DNA from: Halichondria panicea
Taxonomy: Eukaryota; Porifera; Demospongiae; Suberitida; Halichondriidae
Direction of reading: 5' to 3'
Length of the DNA: 64,000 nt
Assembly: GCF_963675165.1 (NCBI RefSeq)
Contig: NC_087385.1
Span: 5,132,412 to 5,196,411 of the forward strand
The notes below the pieces were generated by a model that worked only from the letters and a program-made list of their open reading frames with translations, did not search any database and had not been told where the DNA came from. Below are positions 54,801 through 64,000 of this stretch, in pieces (the first letter of the stretch is position 1; each line of letters starts with the position of its first letter). The translations under genes were made by a program, and so were the position numbers.

Positions 54801-57800
54801 AGTGTGCCTGTAGCGATGTGGCGGTGTGTGGAGTGTGTGTGGAGTGTGTAGACTCACACTTAGGAAGGTCTCCAGTTAGTGGGACCACCTCTATCTCTAG
54901 TTCTCCGGGTATCACTGGCAACTTGTGCTTGTGTATACTGAATAGAAGAATGTGGTGACTGATAAATATGTCGTCATGTGACTCACCTCCGATAGTCAAA
55001 GAGGGTTTTAAGTATCTCCTCGTCTGTTAGTTTCTCTCTGTCTTGTCGGTAGAACGGTGAGAACTCAGCTGTTGTGTCCAGCTCCTCATTCGAGTCAAAC
55101 AAAGGTCTGGCAACAAACCGACAATATTAAATTAGTTGTGTAGTCTATAATGAACTGTCTCACCTGACAGCCCACGCAAAGGGCATTCTGTACTGACCCA
55201 ATCGAGCATACACAGACGGCATCTGCTGTGCCAATTTCTGAGTGACCTGTGAGTACAAGTACAACACATCAAAGGAAAACAAAGTGGTACCATTAAATAG
55301 CTAGGCTATACATATGTACAAGCTGTGGTTATCCAGAATAGCAATAGGCAGTGTTGTCTGACCTTAGCGCTGTCACTCTTGATGTAAGGATCAGCCGCGT
55401 CACTGATACCTCCCTGTAACACCTTCTCCAGTCTGGCCACCAGGAATACGTTGCAGTGAGGGAACGTCACTGAGAACACCCCCTGCACACAACCACACCC
55501 CTTGTTGGTCTAGTATATACTATATTCTTGTACCATACAATTAGTAACTACTAAAAACCTGACTGTATCGTTCACCACTAATTTTTGTGATTCTCACCAC
55601 TAAAGCTCTGGTGGCCTTCTCACTGAGTGGGTGGGGTCCACTGTCTGTGAGTCCACTGGGGGGAGGGACCATCTGACGTAGAAACGGAGAGTTGAGGTCG
55701 ACGTGGAAATCCTCTGAGATCTTCACCATTTTGTTGGCATCAAATAGGGCCAGCTTCAGAAAGAAAGGCTCAATCTATGGCAACAAAGAGACACAACTTC
55801 AATGAGCATGTTAGTATTTGTATTGTAAAAACATCACATATGAATGAATGAAGGAATTGCATTTTAGTTACAATAACTACCATCTTGATCCACGTGTATA
55901 GATGACAGCTCATACTACACTCACATGACTGGGTGAACCATTTCTCTCAGTGGTGAGGCTTAGTTTGAGCTGGTGGCATTTGACCAAGAACCTTGTCCCG
56001 AATCTCTCTACAGGAATAGGAACACTCTTCTTCTCTTCACAGTCTCCAGATGGTTTCTGTAAGGAAAGTGGAATGTAGAAAAAATGTAATTTTTGCAGTT
56101 TACATAGCTTAACAGTCAGTTTATACTAACTAAAGTACTTGCACGGACAAGCATACCATAAGCTCTGGGTAAACGTGAAAGAGTGGGTGCGAGTCCTTCT
56201 GTCTGTTGTGTGCATTCTTAGGATCAGTACCACTCGTGTTCTGCAGACCAACACCATAATTATACGTACATGTACAACACACACACCAGCTCACCTCCAA
56301 AAGATCAGATGAAATATCAATTTTTTTTGGATCTTTCATAGTCTCTTTAGCATAGAAGGAGCTGATGTCAGCTGACACCTGGTCAACAGCCTCCCCTCCC
56401 TGACTGATGGCAATGACCTTGTTCAGAGTTTCCACCCACTCATCTAACTCCGTCTCACTGTCAGCTGCCAAGGGGTAGAACACTTTGTCATCCATTGTCA
56501 CCAGCTCAAACCCCAGTGCCTTGTAACGAGAGTTCTGGGGGAACAAACAAACGCGTGCATGCGTTTTATAGTGTATAACAGCTAACATGACCTCATTAGC
56601 TTTGCTATTATTCACTCCACAGCATAAAAAGTAAAAAAAAAAAACACCACATACCTTTTTGGCTTGTGTGCACGTTTCCAGGAGAATCTTCCCTTTGATA
56701 TGGGTGCTCTTTTCATCTTTGTATATCGTGAGGGTGTAGCCACTATCAGCACCAAGAGTGTCAGAATCCCTGCGACCTCCACTGATAACAAACCAACGCT
56801 TTCTATAGGTCTGCAAATACAAGAGGATGTTTTAACACTTAGCACAAAAACCTGATCAGTACAAAATCATACAGAAGTCCTCGATAGTATAGTGGTAAGT
56901 ATCTCCGCCTGTCACGCGGAAGACCCGGGTTCGATTCCCGGTCGGGGAGCTTTTTTTATCTTATCAAATCCAAACTACAATTTTTTTTTGTTTTATAATC
57001 TGTACATGTACCTTCATAGAAACTGAAATGCCTCCATCTTGAGGGAATGGGCCTTTGTACAGGTATCCTTTGAGTTTGAGTGAAGCACCATCAATGTAGT
57101 CAGCCTAAGTATTCATACAGAGAGTGTTTAGGTAATCAATTCAACCTAATTGAACATGATGACCTAAATAGTCGTCCAATTACTGTAATAAAACAACTAA
57201 CATCAACCGCACCCAGTACTACTTACAGAAAGTGAAGCAAGCCTTTCCTCCTCAGCCAGGTCCAGTTCAAAGGTCTCCTTGCTCAGAGTATCTCGATACT
57301 CGTGGCTGTGAGGTAGAACAGAACAACAGTTGCAGCTTGCAGCCTTATCTATACCTCATGCAACCTATCTACACCAACTCAATCATTAGCATATCCACCT
57401 AATGCTGAATGATTCCCATGAGATAGTTAGGATCAAGGCTATACAGTGACAAACCCACCTGTACTAGAATTGAGCTTTACCTGAGCAGCTTGTCACAGCT
57501 TGAAGAAAAGTTGGCATAGTTGTAGGTGACCTTGTTCCAATTGGATGTGAAAAATCGCAGACACTGGAGGAGGAAATAAAAATGCAAATATGTTAGCAAC
57601 ATGTTATATACACCCCACCCCCTTTAAAGACGTTTGGTATGTTGTGTGTCCTGCCACACAAGTACATTGATCATAATAACAAACTTTCACTTTCACTAAA
57701 AACCAGTACACATTGACAATGATTAGTTTATGATACACTATAGATAAGTACTATGTGGTTTGGGAGAGGAGATTAACTACACAAAACAATGTATACAACG

Positions 57801-58624
57801 TGACATACCTCATGAGTAAAGAGGTTGGTAGCATCTTGGTAGGCCTCAGAGCTGACTGGAGGTGTCTCAGTTCTCAGTCTCAATTCTTCCTCACTTGTCT
57901 GCAATGTTGACACACATAATCACTGAGCTACTGTACACGACGAGTAGCACACTACCAATCACACACCACCCCAAATACACAGGCCAACAATACCATACCA
58001 TCCATACTAGCTCACAACAGAGTCACATATTAAGTTATGCAATAACAACATACAAGCTTACTGTGATGTCCTGTTGCGGGAATAGCAGTAGGTTGAGGTA
58101 TTGCTCCTTCTCCAAGTCTTTGCGTCGTGAGTTCAGCTCTCCCTCGTAGTCAAGAGGGTCCACCACATTCAGCTTTGGCCGAGACTAGAGGGGCCAGGAG
58201 GAAGTGATGACATGGAGTACTCTTAGTTTCCCTTATTTATTATCAGACAGTATGCACACGTTTTGAATGGATGCCAACAACAACTTGTGACTTTATTGGC
58301 TACATGTACAGGAGCTCCCATGGTAACTTTAGCTACTCTTCATTCATGTGTGGGCAGAGCTGCTCATATTATGGTCATAGCTAGCTGCAATATTTAACAA
58401 TGGAGCTTGCTCTACACCCTCAGCATTATGATGTAATTAAATGGGGCCACAAAAATTAATGCCTTCTGTTAAGACCTGCATACAGTAGCTAGCTAGCTTA
58501 GCATCTTTAATACCTGTGCAGATACTGCCCTGAGGGAGGCTGTTGCTGTCTGTCGCATTTGTAGAGCACTCTCCTGCCGCAAGTTCTTGGCAAAAGATCT
58601 CTGATGTGATCCGCTCTCTGCCAT
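44586..58624 (-). CDS. DOCK9/10/11-type (zizimin) guanine-nucleotide exchange factor
   Basis: About 52 exons, ~2,140 codons, start [15 protein letters not shown] (58622-58624), stop 44586-44588 after NRLPSGPS. Exchange factor that loads Rac/Cdc42-family GTPases. Order: conserved N-terminal block (PLDYEGEL...LLLFPQQD, 58.1 kb); PH domain ([33 protein letters not shown]; 56.4-57.1 kb) that marks the zizimin group; C2-like DHR1 ([54 protein letters not shown]; 53.7-54.8 kb); armadillo-like middle ([30 protein letters not shown]); DHR2 ([118 protein letters not shown]; 44.8-47 kb). Exon sums are off by one or two bases, so a few borders are wrong. Human relatives are ~2,050-2,190 residues. Confidence 0.9.
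49300..49520. repeat. intronic repeat D, partial copy
   Basis: In a DOCK intron. Ends in 'ttaaatgaagccctgac' with G-runs ('ttttagggggggtctggggg', 'ccagggggggggcttta'). The terminal phrase also bounds the larger repeat at 50381-51100. Confidence 0.5.
50381..51100. mobile_element. intronic repeat D with internal fold-back
   Basis: In a DOCK intron. Flanked by 'ctaaatgaagccctga' on both sides (50382-50397 and ~51084-51099). Internally, 'tatgtgatgcaatttgagaaa' + 'acagaccacttggctt' (50424-50462) is mirrored at ~50812-50852. About 720 bp, non-coding. Could be a MITE, or a short LTR-like or satellite-derived unit; class not decided. Confidence 0.55.
56878..56949 (+). tRNA. tRNA-Asp (anticodon GTC)
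   Basis: 72 bases with full cloverleaf: acceptor TCCTCGA / TCGGGGA (one T-G pair), D-arm with AGTATAGTGGTAAGTAT (A box), anticodon arm CCGCCTGTCACGCGG with anticodon GTC, T-arm CCCGGGTTCGATTCCCGG (B box), discriminator G. It lacks CCA, as expected for eukaryotes, and is followed by a T-run (ctttttttatc) that acts as Pol III terminator. No intron. It lies antisense in the DOCK intron between the exons at 56655-56810 and 57012-57104. Confidence 0.97.
56950..56957 (+). terminator. Pol III terminator of tRNA-Asp
   Basis: Run of seven T (56951-56957) directly after the tRNA 3' end. A longer T-run follows at ~56982. Confidence 0.85.
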
Positions 58625-58866
58625 TGAGACCACTCACTCTACAATATGTACATCCAGTCAAAGCGGAAGAATTGTGTATGGCGTTACTTTTTGAGCAACT
58701 GTATCGCTAAATATTAAATTGATAGAGACACCACGCCCATCCACATAAGCTATCAATGACTAAATCACTCACGTGTAGTGAGCACATGGATACATTAGTC
58801 AAGTCAGACCATTAGGCTTGATAGCTTACTTTACAGATGCACAGGTTCCCTGCAGTGAAGGAAACA
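58625..58866. promoter_or_regulatory. divergent promoter region, DOCK (-) / TPR gene D (+)
   Basis: About 240 bases between the two start codons; short enough for a shared bidirectional promoter. No clear TATA; 'ctaaatattaaattgata' at ~58707 is the most A/T-rich stretch. Confidence 0.4.
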
Positions 58867-61800
58867 ATGGTGGATCGTGCAGGAGGCCAAGCAGGGAGCT
58901 CTACTGACGCTATTTTGGTGAAGATGCAGCACACCACATACATGAATAACATTGAAACGTGTTTGGTGCCCCTCCTCCCTCAAGAAATCAAAGTAAGCTG
59001 CTTTTGTATTACACAAACATGCATATACTTATGTGATCTGCACCTTGCATTTATATCTGCAGAGGATTATCCAAGGCAGAAACTCGTGCATCGTTGCTAA
59101 ACTCCGACAGTATTTCCTGCTCCACACCGAACGTATTACCCTCTCTCATCCTGGCGATCGAATTTGCTCGAATCTAATGGATATCAACAAATACCTTCAG
59201 TGTCATGCACTGTACACGAGCAGGGCGAAAGGCAAGGCACCCGATACTTCTGTGGTATACTATTTATTCCATGCTGAAGTACCTCAGATTCTGCTGGAAA
59301 TGCTCCACCAAGCTTGTTACGATTCTGACTACTTTCAAGAGCCCAAATCTTACTGTATACCGTACCTGGCTATTGAGATGCTTACTTGCTTTATACATCC
59401 CAGTTCTGCCACTTTTCTCTTCCTACCCAACAAACTCTTTGTTGACTCATCTTCACGTTTGGAATCTCTCGCTGACATTGTTTGTGGAAGAGCTCTGAAC
59501 TGGTTTATTCGTTTTTCTGCTTCTCATTTTTTTGGATCTGCATCTTTCACCCCAGAAGGCAAACATTGGCTATTCACTCATCTCGACACCTACAAAGAGC
59601 TGTGTTCCAACATGGCCAAGTGTGGCCCCTTCATTAAAGCACAAATCAAGCATGGAGATGTCTACTCAAACGATAAAGCCATAGTCACTCAATTGAAAAT
59701 GTTCTGTGAAGATGGTACGCCCAGGTACTCTGCTCGAATATTCGCTCATCTCGTTATAGGACAGTGCATCTACACCTTTGTCAACGTTCTCCAGTACAGC
59801 CACTCCGATTATGCCAAGTTTTACAAGGTATCTAACACCGTAAGATCGGCTAACGTATTGGGAAACTTCCATGTGGTAATCAAGCAAGTCATGAGTTGGA
59901 CTGACCCCACACATTACCTCCTGCCCTATCTGAACGGTGTCAGCCTCTGTCTGGAAATGGAGGGAGGATTTGAAGAGCTGCTTATCAACGACCTCAAAGA
60001 TTGCCTCGAAAAGGACATCTCTGTTGGCATTCAGAGCCTGAACTATTGGACCCACGAGCGAAAGAAGAGAACGTTTCCATGTCGCCTTGCATGGTTCTTG
60101 GTGCATGCATTTTGTTTGGATAACAAGCTAGGCTCAGGCTGGTGTATTCACATCATCTGCTGGTACCTGGAGAGAGCTGTAGATGAGGTGGCCTTCAAGC
60201 TGATCGAGTGCTGTGGGGCGGAGTTGATGGACTTGGCTCACCTGGTGGATTGGGACTACCCCACTCAAACAAAGGTGCAGAGGGTGATCCTGGAGGCTCT
60301 ACTGAGGTATGGAGGGATCAGTCATCAGGACATCCTCGGAGACATCCACGATGGTAACTATGGATGTGCGTGCATGTAATATAATGGTGAATTGACCACA
60401 TACATGTAACTCATCAGGGTAGAGTTTTGGCATCTGTCGTTATTTTTAATTTAAAGTACCACTCTTAGCGCTTACAGGGAATGATCGAAGTATGAAGATT
60501 GGAGTAACTGTTCACTTAATCACTTAGTACCATTACGCAGTTATGACCATATATTGGGTTAAGAATGCGAGGTTAATCGATTGCGAATGACACTGTACAA
60601 ACCTCCTGATTGTGTTTCTAACTATTGTCATTTGCATGAAAAGCACGGGAAATTGCAGCATACCCACTCTTTGTGTTTCTTTTGATTGCAAAAATTCGCA
60701 ATTTGCAATCGAAACCAGATATAATACAGTATTCAATGCTGTATTGCTATTTTTATTGTGTGCTATAGATACCCTGAAAGACCTGTCTGAGTTAAAGGAC
60801 TACTGTATAGAGGCTGCAGTGTTCTCCAAGAAGGCTATGTGTGAAGACAAGATGAGTATCGTCGTCAAGCAAAAAAGAGTTGGGTAAGTTGCTATAGCAG
60901 AACTTAATATGGTGACCCTCGCTAGCAAACACGTGATTTCTGCAGAGATTCTGACAAGCTTAAGGAGGAGGGGAACGTTCACTTCAAGTCTGCTCGCTAC
61001 ACGGAGGCCATTTTGAGCTACACAGAGGCCATTGCTGTCTGTCCCCTCTCGGCTAGAACCAAGCAGGCTATCTACTACAGGTATGTGCGTATCATTCATT
61101 AGGGACATGTGTATGTCGGTTGGTATCTTTGAATACCCATAAGTTGATATTTGTTCATCCATTCTCAATAAAGCCGACAGTGATGTCTTTCAAATGATGT
61201 GTATTTAAAAAGCTAGTTTCGGTAAAAAGACATACATGTAGATAGAGGAAAATTGTCCTATATATCGTATGCTGTGCACATGCCAAACACTATACATTTA
61301 GCACCCCCTCACATGTACCCTCCCCTCCATAGTAACCGTGCCGAGTGCTACCTGCAAGCATCTGAGTACAGGAAAGCCATCCGTGACTGCAACAGGTCAC
61401 TGTGTCTGGATATGTCATTACAGATGAAAGTTCAGCGGAGGAGGGCAAGAGCATATCAGAAACTAGATCTGGACTATGCAGCATGGCTGGACATGAAGTG
61501 AGTGGAATTCAGTCTGTTGGGGCGTATTGCTGTAGTGCTGTGCATGTATAAGTGGGTGTGTGTGAATGCCTTGTGCCCTAATCACATTCCTTTAATAATG
61601 GTTTTGCCCGCAATCACATGCCCATATCCCACATCTCCTCCCACACAGTTAGTATTATATCGTATGCTGTGCACATGCCAAACACAATACATTTAGCACC
61701 CCCTCACATGTACCCTCCCCTCTAGATGTATGCAAGAGGTGCTTAAGGTGAACAAGGAAGAAGCAGGCAAGGAGTTTGAAGAGGCATTTCTATTGCTGGA

Positions 61801-61888
61801 GAAGAAACTGAACATAATCAAAGTCGATATACAATTGGAACTGTTCAGAAACTTTTGGTTCACTTGGATGCTACCTGAACAATACTGA
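58867..61888 (+). CDS. unrecognised family: long helical N-domain + TPR repeats, gene D
   Basis: Six exons: 58867-58992, 59063-60353, 60769-60883, 60946-61080, 61333-61497, 61726-61888; phases agree and total 664 codons. Start MVDRAGGQAGSS (ATG at 58867); another in-frame ATG at 58837. Residues ~1-470 are helical-looking, rich in Leu/Cys/His, with no motif I know (QEIKRIIQGRNSC, YHLLPYLNG-like, VQRVILEALLRYGG). The C-terminal third has TPR motifs: LKEEGNVHFKSARYTEAILS, SNRAECYLQASEYRKAIRDC, RRARAYQKLDLDYAAWLDMK, of the type found in Hsp70/Hsp90 co-chaperones (STI1, UNC45, SGT), with N and K/R positions of a carboxylate clamp partly present (NVHF, NRAEC, RRRARAY). So a chaperone-binding adaptor is possible; that is inference. 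Its paralogue E lies convergent next door. Confidence 0.75.
60354..60768 (+). other. intron 2 of TPR gene D
   Basis: 415-base intron. Contains an imperfect A/T-rich mirror 'gattgcgaatgac' / 'ttgcaaaaattcgcaatttgcaatcg' near 60580-60710. No gene seen. Confidence 0.5.
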
Positions 61889-62012
61889 AGAACTCATGAA
61901 TATATTTGATATTTATTTTGTCGGAGCTTATTTAATTATTGCACAAAAATCAATGTGTATTGTAATTATATTATGATCACTTAATTAAACATTATTTTGT
62001 GTAATACAAAGT
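61889..62012. terminator. 3' gap between convergent TPR genes D and E
   Basis: 124 A/T-rich bases between the two stop codons. 'ttaattaaacattattttg' and 'cacaaaaatcaatg' occur; polyadenylation signals of both genes must be here or overlap the ends. Confidence 0.4.
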
Positions 62013-64000
62013 TCAGAGTACGTGATGGATGTGACGTCCCTCCTCGACTCCAAACAATGGCTGGCCCGTGTATGGTGGAATACTAGAGGCAGCTGTGTGT
62101 ACATTTACATTCAATCCATACTCCCTAGTCATGTGACCTCTGTACACAGTGAATCCCAGTTGCTGCTCGGCTATGTCGGGGAAGGTGTGCTCCAACAATC
62201 TCCGGTACTCACTCTTCAAGTCCTCCCATCTCTCAAGACCCAGGAGGGAGATAACAGACTTGTCATTGCGATGAGCAATTGTGCTGCAGTGTGTGTGTGT
62301 GACAAAGAGAGTTTCAGTTCCTGATGTAGCAATTCTCAGCATAATTAATTATTTGCCTACTCAAGTTAGGAGTCTAAAGGGAGCACTCACACATTAGTGG
62401 TTACCACTTACAAAAAGTCTAGAGCAGCAAGGTGTCTGGCACCAATCTGTGAGAGAGCCTGGGCTCTTCTCCAGCGAACCTTTAAGGTGTCGGGGTTCTG
62501 AGCGATGGCACGAGTGCAATCACTGACAGCACGACGAGGCTGGTTGGACTTTATGAAGCACTCTGCACGGTTGCTAGGGTGGAAACACATGACATTAGTA
62601 AAACACAGGTTACAGGCACATACGATGACAGCAAAAGCTAGCTGTGTAAGGTAAAGAGATCAATTAAACCATAGATTAAACTGTCCAACAATACATACAG
62701 CCACCGCCAAAGTTCCACTACTGACGGCATGCTGTGTTGAGTCAATGACCTCACCTGTAGTAGGTGACCCTCCTCTCCACACACGTGAGCGGGCAGATCT
62801 CCAGAGCTTTGGTGTAGCAGACAATGGCATCATGGAACATGTCTCTCTGGAAGAACTCATTGCCCTCAGTCTTAAACGAGTCGGCACATCTGAGAAAAAC
62901 ACAAAATGCTTATAATAATTGAGTGGGCACACATGTATTTTTTTAGGATTAGGAGGTTAGCATAACATAATGTTGCTGAAATGTTCATAAAGGGGAGTGG
63001 GAGAAGAATGTTAGACTCACCTGACCCGCCTCTGTTTCTCTGTCTTGGGCAACATTTCCTCTAGGAGGTACCTCTCACAAAACTCCTTAGCATCCTTGAT
63101 ACACTGAGGAACTGGGCCATCAAACTTGCATTCTACAGAAAAAGACAGTATACCTTCTTTAATCACTTGCTAAACAGATCAATACACACATTCACTCACC
63201 ACCAGCTGAAACTCTGGTCTTGTCCTGCGTATAGTATGAGAATCCACCCAGCTTCAGAAACACCTCCAATATGGCACTCTTTATGGGGGAAGGATGCTTA
63301 TCTAGCTGTACAATGTGGATGGAGTGGGCCAAGTCGTAGAGAAGGTCCCCGGCAAAGCGGATAATCTCCATGGCAATCTCGTCGCTCTGTCTCAGTAGAC
63401 TAATGACCCCCAGCGTGGCAAAGTTGGCTGCATTGTGATCGTCAAACCAGAGGGCGTGAGTGATGAGGAAAGCAATTACACTACGACTCTTGGCATATGA
63501 CTGGCGAGAAAAGAACGGTGGCTTATCCCTACGTGTGTACGGTAGTCGACGTAGCTGTTCGATTGCTAATTTTTGGCTCTTTGATTGAAATACCGACCAA
63601 CTCACAACTGACGTAAACTTTTCCGGAGACACGTACGGATTTTTGTCATAGTTGAGCAGTATGCCGCACATGATATCCCCGACATGATCGTGTAAACCCT
63701 CTTCTACGACAGCCAGAATGCTGGGCTCCACTTGCGACAATGTATTGCCCTCGGGGTAGGCTGCACATATGTTCACCATCAGCTGTAGGGCAAGATGGTG
63801 GGTCATTTGCGGCAACCGGGAGACGTCCGACGTGACTACACCCTCATCAGCGTTCACTTGATAGTGAGAATAAAGTGTTCTTTGGTACACGGATTGTAGA
63901 TCTTGGTGTTGACGAAATGTCGAGTATTGGTCAGTATAGGAGGTCCACAGATACTTGATAGCAGCTGCACACATAGTGGGGTGGTTGAGTAGCCAGTTCA
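62013..64000 (-). CDS. unrecognised family: helical N-domain + TPR repeats, gene E (5' partial)
   Basis: Paralogue of gene D. Exons seen: 63200-64000 (open to the window edge), 63021-63132, 62755-62889, 62412-62573, and a last exon ending at stop 62013-62015 (start near 62240-62300, acceptor not fixed). The long first part has FAGDLLYDLAHSIHIVQLDK and SAILEVFLKLGGFSYYTQD, aligned with gene D's AELMDLAHLVDWDY and ILEALLRYGGISHQD. TPR part: FKTEGNEFFQRDMFHDAIVC, SNRAECFIKSNQPRRAVSDC, RWRRAQALSQIGARHLAAL. The C-terminus (WEDLKSEYRRLLEHTFPDIA, YRGHMTREYGL) has no counterpart in gene D. Exon lengths around the TPR part (135 in both, 165 against 162) agree between D and E, so they arose by duplication. 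Translation may start at ATG 63974 or outside the window. Confidence 0.7.

Overview
This is animal genomic DNA, not prokaryotic. The genes are split into many short exons with GT-AG junctions and introns of roughly 50-900 bp, there is a nuclear tRNA gene with a Pol III T-run, and the gene content is metazoan: a zizimin-type DOCK, ankyrin-DHHC palmitoyltransferases, TRAF-like RING proteins, a Golgi sulfotransferase and spectrin fragments. Compact AT-rich introns, very short intergenic gaps, a local burst of TRAF-like genes and many small inverted-repeat elements suggest an early-branching animal, most likely a demosponge (Amphimedon-like). That assignment is inference.

Left part (1-29.9 kb): a repeat-rich, rearranged array. 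A decayed BEL/Pao retrotransposon (1-2.5 kb) abuts the first of seven TRAF-like loci, all on the minus strand: three long genes (3.2-4.3, 12.4-14.0, 26.2-27.6 kb), one 5'-truncated chimera (15.8-16.8 kb) and three decayed pieces (18.0-19.0, 21.4-21.7, 25.1-25.4 kb). The three long copies share an upstream block, and beyond it in opposite orientation lie broken spectrin-repeat exons, so the duplicated unit was probably 'TRAF gene + shared 5' region + spectrin fragment'. Between them lie a Mutator-like element with repetitive termini, two 5'-truncated LINEs, a ~745-bp MITE family with 7-bp target duplications, two TA-flanked fold-back elements, a TTAA-flanked element with long inverted termini, and smaller MITEs.

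Middle part (22.5-39.2 kb): two complete, divergent (head-to-head) 17-exon genes for ankyrin-repeat DHHC palmitoyltransferases (ZDHHC17/13 type; 606 and 607 codons by my exon model) plus a rearranged pseudogene. All three carry what looks like an AT-AC, U12-type intron at the same place.

Right part (39.2-64 kb): a gene-dense, ordinary region. In order: WDR43/UTP5-like WD40 protein (-), carbohydrate sulfotransferase (-), a ~52-exon DOCK9/10/11-type Rac/Cdc42 exchange factor (-) with a tRNA-Asp(GTC) gene antisense in one intron, then two convergent paralogues of an unrecognised family that joins a long N-terminal helical region to TPR repeats (one +, one - and cut by the window edge). Exon models were made by eye from splice consensus, reading-frame continuity and comparison between paralogues; individual borders may be off by a few bases.
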